A stretch of DNA of 64,000 nt, taken from the NCBI GenBank assembly GCA_051814705.1, contig JBPWQW010000002.1, positions 186,001 to 250,000 of the forward strand, written 5' to 3'. How positions within the stretch are numbered: the stretch's first letter is position 1; each line of letters starts with the position of its first letter. A program made the position numbers and the translations under genes. Below the pieces are notes generated by a model. It was not told the DNA's origin and did no database searches. It was given only the letters and a program-made list of their open reading frames with translations. Positions 16,377-26,134 of the stretch are shown piece by piece. The DNA is from Geojedonia sp051814705. Lineage in GTDB: Bacteria > Bacteroidota > Bacteroidia > Flavobacteriales > Flavobacteriaceae.

Positions 16377-19300
16377 ATGAAAAAGCCTACTTATTTAATA
16401 AACATTCTTGTTACTTTTATAGTATTATGGAGTTTAGGTTCTTATGCTCAAACCTATAAGCCTTTTACCGTAAGGGAAAATTTGGATATAAGGGGTAGTA
16501 TGCTGGTCATTGGAAATAATATACTAGGCAAAGACAACCTCCCTTTTAATGATTTAACAAAGGATAATCAGGATGTTTCCATGCAATATATTGATATTGA
16601 TGGTGATGCCTCAACCTTTAGTTCCAGTAGTGCCGATCTATTATTGCCGAATCATGCTGATGGAAGTGCTACAACCTGTTATCGAGTAGCATATGCCGCT
16701 TTATATTGGGGGGCCATGCTTCAAAATGGTAATAGAACTACTATCAATCAAGTAAAATTCAAACTTCCAGGAAACGCTTCTTATACCGATATAACAGGTG
16801 AAGTTATTTATGATGCCATTGTCAATCCAATTATAGCTAATGTTGGTGAACCTGGAAACACACCCTATGCCTGTTATGCCGATGTGACCAATTTGTTTGC
16901 AGGACTCACCGATATTGAGGGAACCTACACTATGGCGAATGTTATGGCAAGTTTGGGTTTCAATAATTCAACAGGAAATACTGCTGGATGGACCCTTTTC
17001 ATCATCTATGAAGATCCCGAATTGCATACCAAATCATTCACTTCCTTTGATGGATTTAGCCATATTTTTGATGGTCATCAAGAAACGGTTCCGGTATCAG
17101 GATTTACTACACCTCAAGTAGGAAATATCGATTTGCAATTTGCATATGCTACCTTGGACGGAGATAGGACCAAAAGGGCAACCAAACTGGAAATCAATGG
17201 TAAAGAAGTAACGACACAATTAAGGCCAGCCAATAAATTCTTTGGTTCTGTAATAGAAAATCTTGGATTTGGTACGAACCCCAATCCGCCAAGTATCATT
17301 TATCCAAGAAACCCTTTAAGTGCCAATACCTTAGGATATGATACAGGATTCTTGGAAATCATAAATTCCGAACCCGAGTATATTAAAAATAATGTCTCCA
17401 ACGCCGATTTTAGATTACAGGTAGCCCGAGGACAGGCCGACCCTATCTTTGCATTTTTCGCTGCCTTTGCAGTTGATATCATTGCTCCAGATATAGACAT
17501 GACCAAAATTGTTTTGGATGAAAATGGCAACAACATTGATGGGGATGATGTGTATTTAGGTCAGAATTTATTTTATGAAATCACCTATCAAAGTGTGGGC
17601 AATGATAATGTTACCGAGTTTACCATTAAAGATGTACTTCCAGATAATATAATTTTCAACCCACTAACGGATATCGATTATACCAATGCAGGTGGAGCAA
17701 CCCTGTTATCTTACGACCCAGTAACACGAACGATTATTTTTAGTATTCCAGATGGTTCAGTTGAGGCAGGTGACCCAAAATTTGTAATACGATTGGCCAT
17801 ACAGGTGGTTCCAAACTGTTATGATTTGAGCCAAGCTTGCTCCAATGAAATCATTAATCAGGCCTTTGCAACTTATAGAGGCGTCATTAATACCAATTGG
17901 ATTGTTGAAGAAGGCAGTTTTGCCACAACAGAGTGTTTGGGAACACCGGGATCGACCAACTTTTTAGTGGACATTTCAAATTGTGATTTCCAAAGAACCG
18001 AAGTCTTGTGCGGTTCAAGTGTGGTATTGACCGCTGCCGCTGGATATGATAGTTATTCGTGGTCCACAAGTCCTACGGGAACACCTGTTATTGGGACGGG
18101 TCAAACCTATACCGCCACATCCCCTGGAAGCTATTATGTAACAAACACAACCTCGGCGACATGTATTTCGATAGAAGAAGAAATCATCGTGGTAACTTAT
18201 GGTATCAACCTTACCAATCCAGTGATTCCATATGCCGATTTATTACCGGTCTGTCCAAATGACGGTAAAGTCTTGCCCTACATATTTTTATGTGGCGCCA
18301 ATGATACAAGAACCATAAACACAGGTATCAGTGACGCCGTGTCCATAATATGGGAACAATTGGATGAATCCAGTTGCCCAGCCATGACGGTTAACGACTG
18401 TGCCAATGAAAATGATACGTGTACTTGGAATCAAATCGCAACAGGTCCTAACTATGTGGCGAACACTTCAGGTCAATTTAGGCTCGTTATCAATTATCCT
18501 GGAGGATGTTTTAATATATTTTATTTTAATGTCTATCAAAACTTGTTGGTACCTACTATTACTGCTGAAGATATTATATGTACTACACCTGGAAGTGTAA
18601 CGGTAGGAGGTGTTCCTTCAGGATATGAATTTAGCTTGGATCCTAACGGTCCTTACCAATTATCCAATGTCTTTACCATTAACACACCAGGCTATTATAT
18701 TGCTTATATCCGTCAAATAGGCGTGAATACCAATCCGTGTATTTTTGAGACGCCGAGCATTTACGTTAGACAAAGAGATTTTACCGTAACAACCAACGTT
18801 ACCCAACCCGATTGTTATGGTGGTAAAGGCTCTGTTACATTGCAGGCGAATGATGCGCTTCCTCAATATTATTTTAGTATCTATCAAGGCGCAACATTAA
18901 TAAACAGTGTTGGGCCAATATTAGCAAGTGATTATACCTTTGCCAATATAAATCCGGGAACCTATACCGTAAATGTAAGTACAGATGATGGCTGTGTTTA
19001 TTCTGAAACGATAGACATCATAGAGCCTCCATTATTAACCGTTACGGCCGCACTAACAAAACCCTTAACCTGTACCGATGGAGAGATTACCATTTATCCG
19101 GTAGGAGGCACGCCACCCTATGTTTATTTTATAAATAGCACTACGGTTTCGCAAGATACACCTGTTGTAACGGTTACGACTGCTGGAGTATATGATATTA
19201 CAATATTTGATTTTAACGGCTGTAGTGCCAGTACATCCATTACCGTTGTGGGCAGTTTGCCACCAGAATACACTGTTAACAATACCGATGTTTTATGTCC

Positions 19301-22300
19301 GAACTCAAGCGATGGAACCATTAGCATTAGTGTGACCAATGCCAATGGGAATAGTCTTATGTATAGTATTGACAATGGTGTTACATTCTTTAATTCACCA
19401 ATTTTTACTGGTCTATCTGCGGGATCTTATGAAGTAGTCGTACAATATGCTTTAGGAACAGATATTTGTCTTACTTCACCACAAACCGTTACGATTACAG
19501 AGCCAACACCCATAACAGGAACAACCTCAGTAACTTCACCTTATACCTGTACAAGTACTGGTGTCATAACAGTTTCGGGAGCTTCAGGAGGAACGCCTCC
19601 GTATTCTTATAGTATAGACGGTGTAACATTTCAAGGCGGTACTACTTTTACAGGATTAACACAGGGTACGTATACCATTACGATAAGAGATGCGAACAAC
19701 TGTACTTTTATAGCAGCTCCTGTGACCATAGACGCTTTAAATCCTCCCATGGATATGACCTTTAGCAATACGCTTGTAAGTTGTCCGTCAAACACATCCA
19801 CAGTTACGATTACCAGCACTACAGGCGGTACAGGGGCATTGGAATATCAAATTGTTTTACCTGCAGCCTATGCAACCGCTTATCAAGCGTCGAATGTGTT
19901 TTCAGGATTGGTTCCAGGTACCTATACGTTCCAAGTAAGAGATGCCAATGATTGTACTTACCTTGAATCTTACACTATTGCACCGTTACCACCATTAACG
20001 GTAAATACGGTGTTGACCAAAGATATTGATTGCACCGCTTCACCAGATGCTGTACTAACAGGAACCATATCTGGTAGTTTTCCACCTTATACTGTAACAT
20101 TAATCCAAGGATCTGGTACGCCAATTGTGAGTGGAAATACGTTCACATTAACCACGCCAACTTCTGGAAACTATCAATTTGAAGTAACGGATTCTAATGG
20201 ATGTATTGTACAATCTGGAGTAATTACAGTAACCGATGCCGCACCAGTTACCGTTTCAAATACTTGGGTAGACCCTACTTGTAATGGCTCAGCCGATGGG
20301 TCTATTACTTTAAGGGCTTTAACAGGCGAACCCCCGTTTACATATAGTATAGATGGAGGAGCAACGTTTGTGTCTTCAAACGTATTTGGTGGTTTAACAG
20401 CTGGAAATTATAATTATGTTGTCACGGACCGTAAAGGTTGTGATGTATCTGGAACCATTAATTTGGCGGACCCATTACCATTTGATGTCACCATTGTTAG
20501 AAATCCTATACAATGTAGCCCAATTATACTGGGTAGCTTAGATGTCACCATTAATTCTGGAGGAGTTTCTCCTTATACCTATACATTATATGATAACACC
20601 TATACCCAAATCAGGGCTAGTGTTACAACAGCTTCTACAACAAATACCTTTTCCGGATTGAATTTTGGAGATTATTTTGTTACGATTGTGGATTCAAAAG
20701 GATGTGAATTTATAAGTGTTAAACAAAGAATTGAAACACCACCTAGTATTAATGTAACTGGAAATGCATCAACAGGATCCTGTGTCACTGGAGCTACTGT
20801 TGACCTTGAAGTTATTACAGGAGTGGGTCCTTTTACCTATTCCATATATGGACAACCAGCAACTTCATTTGGCCCTACTGTTTCAACAACACACAGCTTT
20901 ACAGGATTAAATCATGGTGTAACGTATCAATTTCAAGTGATTGATGGTGGTGGTTGTTATTCTATAGTAGAGGTGACCACTCCAATTATATCACCTATTG
21001 ATATTAGTCCTATAACAACAACCAATGTGAGTTGTTACGGTGATACTGATGGCAGCGTTGACTTTACGGTTATAAATTACGATCCATCGGTAACTACAAT
21101 ATATTATGAAGTTCAAGATGAATTGACCAACACGCCTATTATTCCTGCTCAAAATGGAACCTTTATTGGTTTAACTGGAGCTCCTGTTAGTGGAACGATT
21201 ACTGGATTGCCTGCAGGTAATTATACCTTATTTGTTAGAGAAATGGATGGTACTTTTTGTACGATTTCAAAACAATTTCAAATTACCCAACCCATTCAAC
21301 CATTGTCCTCAGTTGTTTCAGCTGTAGTGAATGCCAATTGTAATGCTGATGCACAAATTACCCTGAATACAACAGGCGGTACTGGTCCTTATCAATACGC
21401 GTCCGGCGCTTCAGGTTTTGTACCTGTTATTGGAGATTTTGGAACAAGTAATGTTCTGTATTTAGATTATACCATCAGAACAAATTGGGATATTGTAGTA
21501 CGAGATGCTAATGGCTGTGAAGTACGAATCAACGAAACGATTGCAATAGATCCAGAACCTATAATATCTGCGGTAGTTACAAATCCATGTACAGCAACCG
21601 AAGGGAATTTTGAAATCGATGTTACCTTATCAACAACAGGAATTGCACCCTATAGTTATAGCATTGATGGTGGCGCTTTTCAAACAAGAACAGCACCATT
21701 TACCATTTCAAATTTAGCTTCAGGAAGCCATACTGTAGAGGTGAAAGATGCCAATGGTTGTGGAAACTTAGTAACAGTTAATATTGCTCCTCCAATTGGA
21801 TTGATTCCTGATGTAACGGCTTTAGCTACCTGTAATGATGATGACGGAGAATTAACTATAACAGGTTTTGGTGGATCTGGTTCTTACACTTATTCAATTA
21901 GCCCAAGTCCTGCATCTATAAGTCTGAGTGCTAATGTATTTTCAGGGGTACCGTCAGGAACCTATACAGTTACCATCACAGACGCCATCACTTCCTGCTC
22001 AGCGGATGTTGAGGTCGTGATGCCAATGGCGACTCCATTAAGTTTTACAACACTTCCAACGGCTGTAAGCTGTTTTGGAGATAATAACGGTTCATTTGAT
22101 ATCACTGTTAGTGGGTATTCAGGATCCTACAATTATGAAGTATTTGATAGTTTCGGTACTTCTGTAACCGGTGTGGTTTCTGCCAATACCTCTACGAATC
22201 CAGTAACTGTAACAGGCATGGCATCGGGCACTTTTAATATTGTTATTACAGAAACTGCCAGTCCGTATTGTTCTGCAACATCCAATGTTACCATACAATC

Positions 22301-24548
22301 TCCTTCGGAAGCCTTGGTAGTAGTTGCAACAGAGACTTCCAACGTAACCTGTGACGACAATAGTGGCACCATAACGGCTGTAGCCAGTGGTGGTTGGGGT
22401 ACTTACGAATATGAATTGACAGGAGCCGCTACGGTTGTCTATTCTTCAAATGGAACGTTTAGAAATTTATCAGCAGGTAGTTATACAGTCAATGTTAGGG
22501 ACGCTGGAGGCTGTATTGCATCTGATAGTGTTACGCTCGTTGTTCCTCCTCCAATTAATGCAACCGTTACTCCTAGTACCACTTTATTATCTTGTTTTGG
22601 CGACACTAGTGCCACAATAACAGTAAGTAATGTAATTGGTGGGCAAGGTAGCAATTATTCGTATACCCTTAATATGATTTCACCATCAGTGAGTTCATCT
22701 GGCCCTCAAGTCTCACCTGTTTTCAGCGGATTAGGAGCAGGGACTTATACTGTAGAAGTCAGCGATGGATACAATTGTATATTTACTTCAGCCAATATTG
22801 TGATATCGGAGCCTACCCCAATACAGGCCGATCTAGTCAAAGCAACATCACAAACCTGTTTGACAAATGCGACATTAACCTTGAGTGCCACGGGCGGAAC
22901 AGGAGCTTATGAGTATAGCGATACCGATACATTTACAACTGTATTAGGTTCATTTGCATCTTCTGTGACCTTTAGTGTGTCGCCTGGAATCCATGCGTAT
23001 TATGTAAGAGATGCAAATGGCTGTATTTCAAATGTCTCCAATGAGATTCAAATCGATACACTGCCACCATTGGTAATCAATTTAGATGTAACCAATGCCA
23101 CCATAAATTGTACCGGTGATAATACTGGGGTTATCGTGGCTGTTGCCCAAGGTGGTTTAGGCAATTATATCTACACCTTGCAGGATACTTCTGGAAACGA
23201 TTTACCAGCAACTCAAAATAGCCCAGGTGTTTTTACTGGTCTTTTTGCTGGAGATTATCAAGTAAAAGTGGATAGTGGTGATTGTTTAACGACGTCTGCA
23301 ACAATTTCTATTACAGAGCCTAGTGCTGCTTTAAATGCCAATTATAAAGTTACGGATGTAACCTGTAGTGGAACGAATAATGGAATATTGGAAATCAATG
23401 CTTCTGGAGGAACGGGAATTATTAAGTATGCCATTTCTCCACAGATGAATCAGTTTTTTGATGACCCTATATTTGACAACCTGTCACCAGGCAATTACCA
23501 AGCTCTTGTTCAGGATGAATTGGGTTGTTATGTGATCTTTGATTTTACGATTAGTGAACCAACTCCAGTTGTACTCAATATCGTTCCTAATTCAATAATT
23601 CCTGAAGTGTGTTCGGGTGATCAAGATGGCGAGTTTAGTATAAATATTACCGGAGGAAATCCTCCTTATAGTGTGAGTTTAGACGATATAAACGGCGTTT
23701 ACACAACAGGAACCTTAACTCAAACACAATTTGATTTTACTGGATTAAGTGGTGGCGATCACATTGTTTATGTTATTGATAGCCTAGGCTGTGAATCGGA
23801 ATGGAACATCACATTCCCTGAATCGGTGTTTATTGACCCCATTGCAACTATTGAATATACTTGCGAAAACAATATACAAACCAATAGAGTTACTGTTTCA
23901 GTCGATTCCAGCATAACCAATCCTTCCGACTTGGATTATTCATTAGATGGTGGACCTTATCAGCCTAGTAATGTGTTTATAAATGTGACACCTGGAATAG
24001 ATCATTTTATTGATGTTAGACATACTAACGGTTGTATTAAGAGAACCGATTATTTTGATATTACTCAATATGATCCCTTAGCACTCCTGATTGCTGATGG
24101 AAATTTAAATGAAATTGTTGCTACGGCTACTGGTGGATCAGGAGTTTATGAATTCACCTTAAATGGTGAATCTTATGGAAGTACCAATACATTTATTATT
24201 TATAGTTCTGGGAATTATACAGTTACGGTAACAGACAGTTTTGGTTGTGTTGCTTCAGCTACACGATATTTTGAATATATAGATGTTTGTATCCCAAATT
24301 ATTTTACTCCAAATGGAGATGGTGTTTTAGATGGCTGGGGACCAGGATGTACCAACCAGTATAGAAATCTTACCGTTTCAATTTTTGATCGATATGGACG
24401 AAAGGTAGCCACTCTAAATGCTGGTGAAAAATGGGATGGTAAATATAAAGGTGCCGAACTTCCAACTGGAGATTACTGGTACGTGGTGAAACTTAATGAT
24501 CCAAAGGATAATCGTGACTTTGTTGGCCATTTCACACTTTACAGATAA
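16377..24548 (+). CDS. Giant SprB-like gliding adhesin with T9SS type B sorting domain
   Basis: A 2,723-residue surface adhesin. A signal peptide (1-24, ending 'GSYAQT') leads into a conserved SprB-type N-terminal region (about 25-370) and a DUF11-like domain (about 375-490, 'LGQNLFYEITYQSVGNDNVT'). From about 540 to 2,620 come more than twenty SprB/Ig-like repeats of 65-100 residues, each with the pattern 'C-G-xxDG-xxxxxxGGxxPYxYSID', then 'GLxAGxYxxxVxDxxGC'. The CHU_C-type sorting domain occupies about 2,635-2,723 ('NYFTPNGDGVLDGW'). SprB-class adhesins are moved along the cell by the gliding motor. The adjacent sprF-type gene overlaps its stop by one base. I do not name it sprB, as paralogues are common. 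Confidence 0.9.
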   Translation: MKKPTYLINILVTFIVLWSLGSYAQTYKPFTVRENLDIRGSMLVIGNNILGKDNLPFNDLTKDNQDVSMQYIDIDGDASTFSSSSADLLLPNHADGSATTCYRVAYAALYWGAMLQNGNRTTINQVKFKLPGNASYTDITGEVIYDAIVNPIIANVGEPGNTPYACYADVTNLFAGLTDIEGTYTMANVMASLGFNNSTGNTAGWTLFIIYEDPELHTKSFTSFDGFSHIFDGHQETVPVSGFTTPQVGNIDLQFAYATLDGDRTKRATKLEINGKEVTTQLRPANKFFGSVIENLGFGTNPNPPSIIYPRNPLSANTLGYDTGFLEIINSEPEYIKNNVSNADFRLQVARGQADPIFAFFAAFAVDIIAPDIDMTKIVLDENGNNIDGDDVYLGQNLFYEITYQSVGNDNVTEFTIKDVLPDNIIFNPLTDIDYTNAGGATLLSYDPVTRTIIFSIPDGSVEAGDPKFVIRLAIQVVPNCYDLSQACSNEIINQAFATYRGVINTNWIVEEGSFATTECLGTPGSTNFLVDISNCDFQRTEVLCGSSVVLTAAAGYDSYSWSTSPTGTPVIGTGQTYTATSPGSYYVTNTTSATCISIEEEIIVVTYGINLTNPVIPYADLLPVCPNDGKVLPYIFLCGANDTRTINTGISDAVSIIWEQLDESSCPAMTVNDCANENDTCTWNQIATGPNYVANTSGQFRLVINYPGGCFNIFYFNVYQNLLVPTITAEDIICTTPGSVTVGGVPSGYEFSLDPNGPYQLSNVFTINTPGYYIAYIRQIGVNTNPCIFETPSIYVRQRDFTVTTNVTQPDCYGGKGSVTLQANDALPQYYFSIYQGATLINSVGPILASDYTFANINPGTYTVNVSTDDGCVYSETIDIIEPPLLTVTAALTKPLTCTDGEITIYPVGGTPPYVYFINSTTVSQDTPVVTVTTAGVYDITIFDFNGCSASTSITVVGSLPPEYTVNNTDVLCPNSSDGTISISVTNANGNSLMYSIDNGVTFFNSPIFTGLSAGSYEVVVQYALGTDICLTSPQTVTITEPTPITGTTSVTSPYTCTSTGVITVSGASGGTPPYSYSIDGVTFQGGTTFTGLTQGTYTITIRDANNCTFIAAPVTIDALNPPMDMTFSNTLVSCPSNTSTVTITSTTGGTGALEYQIVLPAAYATAYQASNVFSGLVPGTYTFQVRDANDCTYLESYTIAPLPPLTVNTVLTKDIDCTASPDAVLTGTISGSFPPYTVTLIQGSGTPIVSGNTFTLTTPTSGNYQFEVTDSNGCIVQSGVITVTDAAPVTVSNTWVDPTCNGSADGSITLRALTGEPPFTYSIDGGATFVSSNVFGGLTAGNYNYVVTDRKGCDVSGTINLADPLPFDVTIVRNPIQCSPIILGSLDVTINSGGVSPYTYTLYDNTYTQIRASVTTASTTNTFSGLNFGDYFVTIVDSKGCEFISVKQRIETPPSINVTGNASTGSCVTGATVDLEVITGVGPFTYSIYGQPATSFGPTVSTTHSFTGLNHGVTYQFQVIDGGGCYSIVEVTTPIISPIDISPITTTNVSCYGDTDGSVDFTVINYDPSVTTIYYEVQDELTNTPIIPAQNGTFIGLTGAPVSGTITGLPAGNYTLFVREMDGTFCTISKQFQITQPIQPLSSVVSAVVNANCNADAQITLNTTGGTGPYQYASGASGFVPVIGDFGTSNVLYLDYTIRTNWDIVVRDANGCEVRINETIAIDPEPIISAVVTNPCTATEGNFEIDVTLSTTGIAPYSYSIDGGAFQTRTAPFTISNLASGSHTVEVKDANGCGNLVTVNIAPPIGLIPDVTALATCNDDDGELTITGFGGSGSYTYSISPSPASISLSANVFSGVPSGTYTVTITDAITSCSADVEVVMPMATPLSFTTLPTAVSCFGDNNGSFDITVSGYSGSYNYEVFDSFGTSVTGVVSANTSTNPVTVTGMASGTFNIVITETASPYCSATSNVTIQSPSEALVVVATETSNVTCDDNSGTITAVASGGWGTYEYELTGAATVVYSSNGTFRNLSAGSYTVNVRDAGGCIASDSVTLVVPPPINATVTPSTTLLSCFGDTSATITVSNVIGGQGSNYSYTLNMISPSVSSSGPQVSPVFSGLGAGTYTVEVSDGYNCIFTSANIVISEPTPIQADLVKATSQTCLTNATLTLSATGGTGAYEYSDTDTFTTVLGSFASSVTFSVSPGIHAYYVRDANGCISNVSNEIQIDTLPPLVINLDVTNATINCTGDNTGVIVAVAQGGLGNYIYTLQDTSGNDLPATQNSPGVFTGLFAGDYQVKVDSGDCLTTSATISITEPSAALNANYKVTDVTCSGTNNGILEINASGGTGIIKYAISPQMNQFFDDPIFDNLSPGNYQALVQDELGCYVIFDFTISEPTPVVLNIVPNSIIPEVCSGDQDGEFSINITGGNPPYSVSLDDINGVYTTGTLTQTQFDFTGLSGGDHIVYVIDSLGCESEWNITFPESVFIDPIATIEYTCENNIQTNRVTVSVDSSITNPSDLDYSLDGGPYQPSNVFINVTPGIDHFIDVRHTNGCIKRTDYFDITQYDPLALLIADGNLNEIVATATGGSGVYEFTLNGESYGSTNTFIIYSSGNYTVTVTDSFGCVASATRYFEYIDVCIPNYFTPNGDGVLDGWGPGCTNQYRNLTVSIFDRYGRKVATLNAGEKWDGKYKGAELPTGDYWYVVKLNDPKDNRDFVGHFTLYR

Positions 24549-24589
24549 TGGAAACTATGGCTATGATAGATACTATAAAAAATATTAAA

Positions 24590-25561
24590 ATGAAAAAAAC
24601 CATAATATATGTGTTGCTCTTGTCAATGGCTCATAGTTATGGTCAAGAGTTAAATTTGCCGGTTTGGACCCAATATTTGGCCGATAATGATTTTGTGGTC
24701 TCTCCAACCTATGCAGGAATAGGGGACAATTTAAAAATTAGAGCCAATGGATTGACACAATGGGTGGGTATAAAAGACGCTCCAGATAACCAGTCGCTTT
24801 ATGCAGATTTTAGAATTTCTAACCAAAGTGGTGTGGGCTTGTCCTTATATAATGATCGAAATGGGTATACCATACAAACAGGAGCCAAGTTTACATTTGC
24901 ACACCATCTTATTCTAGATTACAAATCTAGACAGTATTTATCATTTGGGATGTCTTATAATATCAACAACTTTAAAATTGATATTAGTAAATTTAATACA
25001 ACCTACGAAGTCCCTGTTTTGGATCCCGCGATTACTGATAACAGGTCTAATTCCAATAACAACTTTGATGTGGGTGTTTTGTACCGATACAAAGGGTATT
25101 ATTTTAGTTTTAATGCCAATAATATTCTAAAAAAGGATATTGATAAATTTGAAGGAATCGAACCTAATTTACTGCTCAATTATCAAATTTATTCTGGCTA
25201 TACCTTTAAAACAGCTCAAAGTAATAAGATAGAAATTGAACCCTCAGTTTATTATCAAATGTTTAGTAGCGATAAGCGTTCCAGTACGGATTTAAACATA
25301 AAAGTTAGAAAGTTTACTAGAAATGATGATTATTATTGGGCAGGACTATCGTACCGTTTTCTCAACGATCAATTTTTAAAACCTTTAAATATTGGTCCCA
25401 TGTTTGGCTTTTTGAAGTCCAATTTCTATTTTGGTTATTCGTATCAAATAACTATGAATGAGTTGTCTAGTTATAATTCTGGCACCCATGTTGTAACTAT
25501 TGGATTAGACTTTTTTAGAGGCATCAGTGATTGTCCTTGTACACGAAGCACTGTTCGTTAA
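24590..25561 (+). CDS. PorP/SprF family T9SS outer-membrane protein
   Basis: A 323-residue barrel protein of normal PorP/SprF length. The ATG at 24590 opens a signal peptide (MKKTIIYVLLLSMAHSYG, then QELNLPVWTQY). A longer in-frame start at 24548 overlaps the adhesin stop as TAATG and might couple translation, but it would add 14 charged residues before the signal peptide. 'PVWTQYLADNDFVVSPTYAG' is the family's N-terminal signature. In Flavobacterium johnsoniae, SprF is needed for surface delivery of SprB; the same pairing is inferred here with the adhesin directly upstream. No terminator with a clear T tract follows. Confidence 0.9.
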   Translation: MKKTIIYVLLLSMAHSYGQELNLPVWTQYLADNDFVVSPTYAGIGDNLKIRANGLTQWVGIKDAPDNQSLYADFRISNQSGVGLSLYNDRNGYTIQTGAKFTFAHHLILDYKSRQYLSFGMSYNINNFKIDISKFNTTYEVPVLDPAITDNRSNSNNNFDVGVLYRYKGYYFSFNANNILKKDIDKFEGIEPNLLLNYQIYSGYTFKTAQSNKIEIEPSVYYQMFSSDKRSSTDLNIKVRKFTRNDDYYWAGLSYRFLNDQFLKPLNIGPMFGFLKSNFYFGYSYQITMNELSSYNSGTHVVTIGLDFFRGISDCPCTRSTVR

Positions 25562-25727
25562 CAATCTAGAGCTCATAATCCTTCAGTATGAAGTTTCTTT
25601 ATTAAGACTTTAAAGACGCTTAAAAGCGTGATGGATTGGCGTCTATATTTCTTAACTGGTGTTGCCAATTTCATAAACAAATAGTAGTTATCCAATATAT
25701 TTCAACGCCTGTTACATTCAATATTTA

Positions 25728-25735
25728 TATATTTG
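25728..25735 (+). promoter_or_regulatory. Likely -7 box of the metal-efflux operon
   Basis: TATATTTG matches TAnnTTTG and ends four bases before the ATG at 25740, implying a very short or absent 5' leader. No TTG lies at the ideal -33 spacing. Confidence 0.5.
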
Positions 25736-25739
25736 TGTC

Positions 25740-26045
25740 ATGAAAATATTAGCCTTTATATTATCAGTTTATATACTTGCACTCAATTTTGCACCTTGTG
25801 AGGATAGTGACGCTGCTAATGATGAGGCTAAAACTGAACTGTCACAACATATAGATAATGATCATACCGATTTGGATCTATGCTCCCCATTCTGCCAATG
25901 CCAGTGCTGCCATGTTAACGTTATCGACTTTAATATAGCAGATTTAAAACTACAAGTTTCCGAAATTTCTACAGAATTATTTTTTCACATTTACGGTTTA
26001 GAAAAAAGCTTTAACAATACCATTTTACAGCCCCCAAGAGTTTAA
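25740..26045 (+). CDS. DUF6660-type small exported protein with Cys/His cluster
   Basis: A 101-residue protein with a short signal sequence (about 1-18, 'FILSVYILALNFAPC'). It has an acidic linker with scattered His, then a striking cluster 'LCSPFCQCQCCH' at about 48-59: five Cys and one His in twelve residues. This arrangement recurs in Bacteroidota just upstream of CzcA/CusA-type efflux genes (DUF6660, from memory). It is a good candidate periplasmic metal-binding protein feeding or sensing for the pump. A 14-bp palindrome (CCTGAATATTCAGG, 26052-26065) lies between it and the pump gene. Confidence 0.75.
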   Translation: MKILAFILSVYILALNFAPCEDSDAANDEAKTELSQHIDNDHTDLDLCSPFCQCQCCHVNVIDFNIADLKLQVSEISTELFFHIYGLEKSFNNTILQPPRV

Positions 26046-26134
26046 TGTAGGCCTGAATATTCAGGTTCTTATTATGGTAGTTTATATTAAATTGAAACTA
26101 CCCTTTCAAATAACACTATATTAAACTTTTCTAT

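Noticed and set aside
16897..22620. Several 60-80-codon frames on both strands inside the giant adhesin
   Set aside because: They are out-of-frame shadows of repeated Thr/Ser/Gly codons in one continuous adhesin frame.
16377..24548. Repeats in the adhesin gene as a CRISPR-like or satellite array
   Set aside because: The periodicity is at protein level (65-100 residues) within an open frame; there are no constant repeats with unique spacers.
25616..25629. ACGCTTAAAAGCGT hairpin after the PorP/SprF gene
   Set aside because: Palindromic, but with no T tract and almost no loop, so I do not call a terminator.
26052..26065. CCTGAATATTCAGG palindrome before the metal pump
   Set aside because: Perfect, but a single copy with no neighbouring promoter box; not enough to call an operator.
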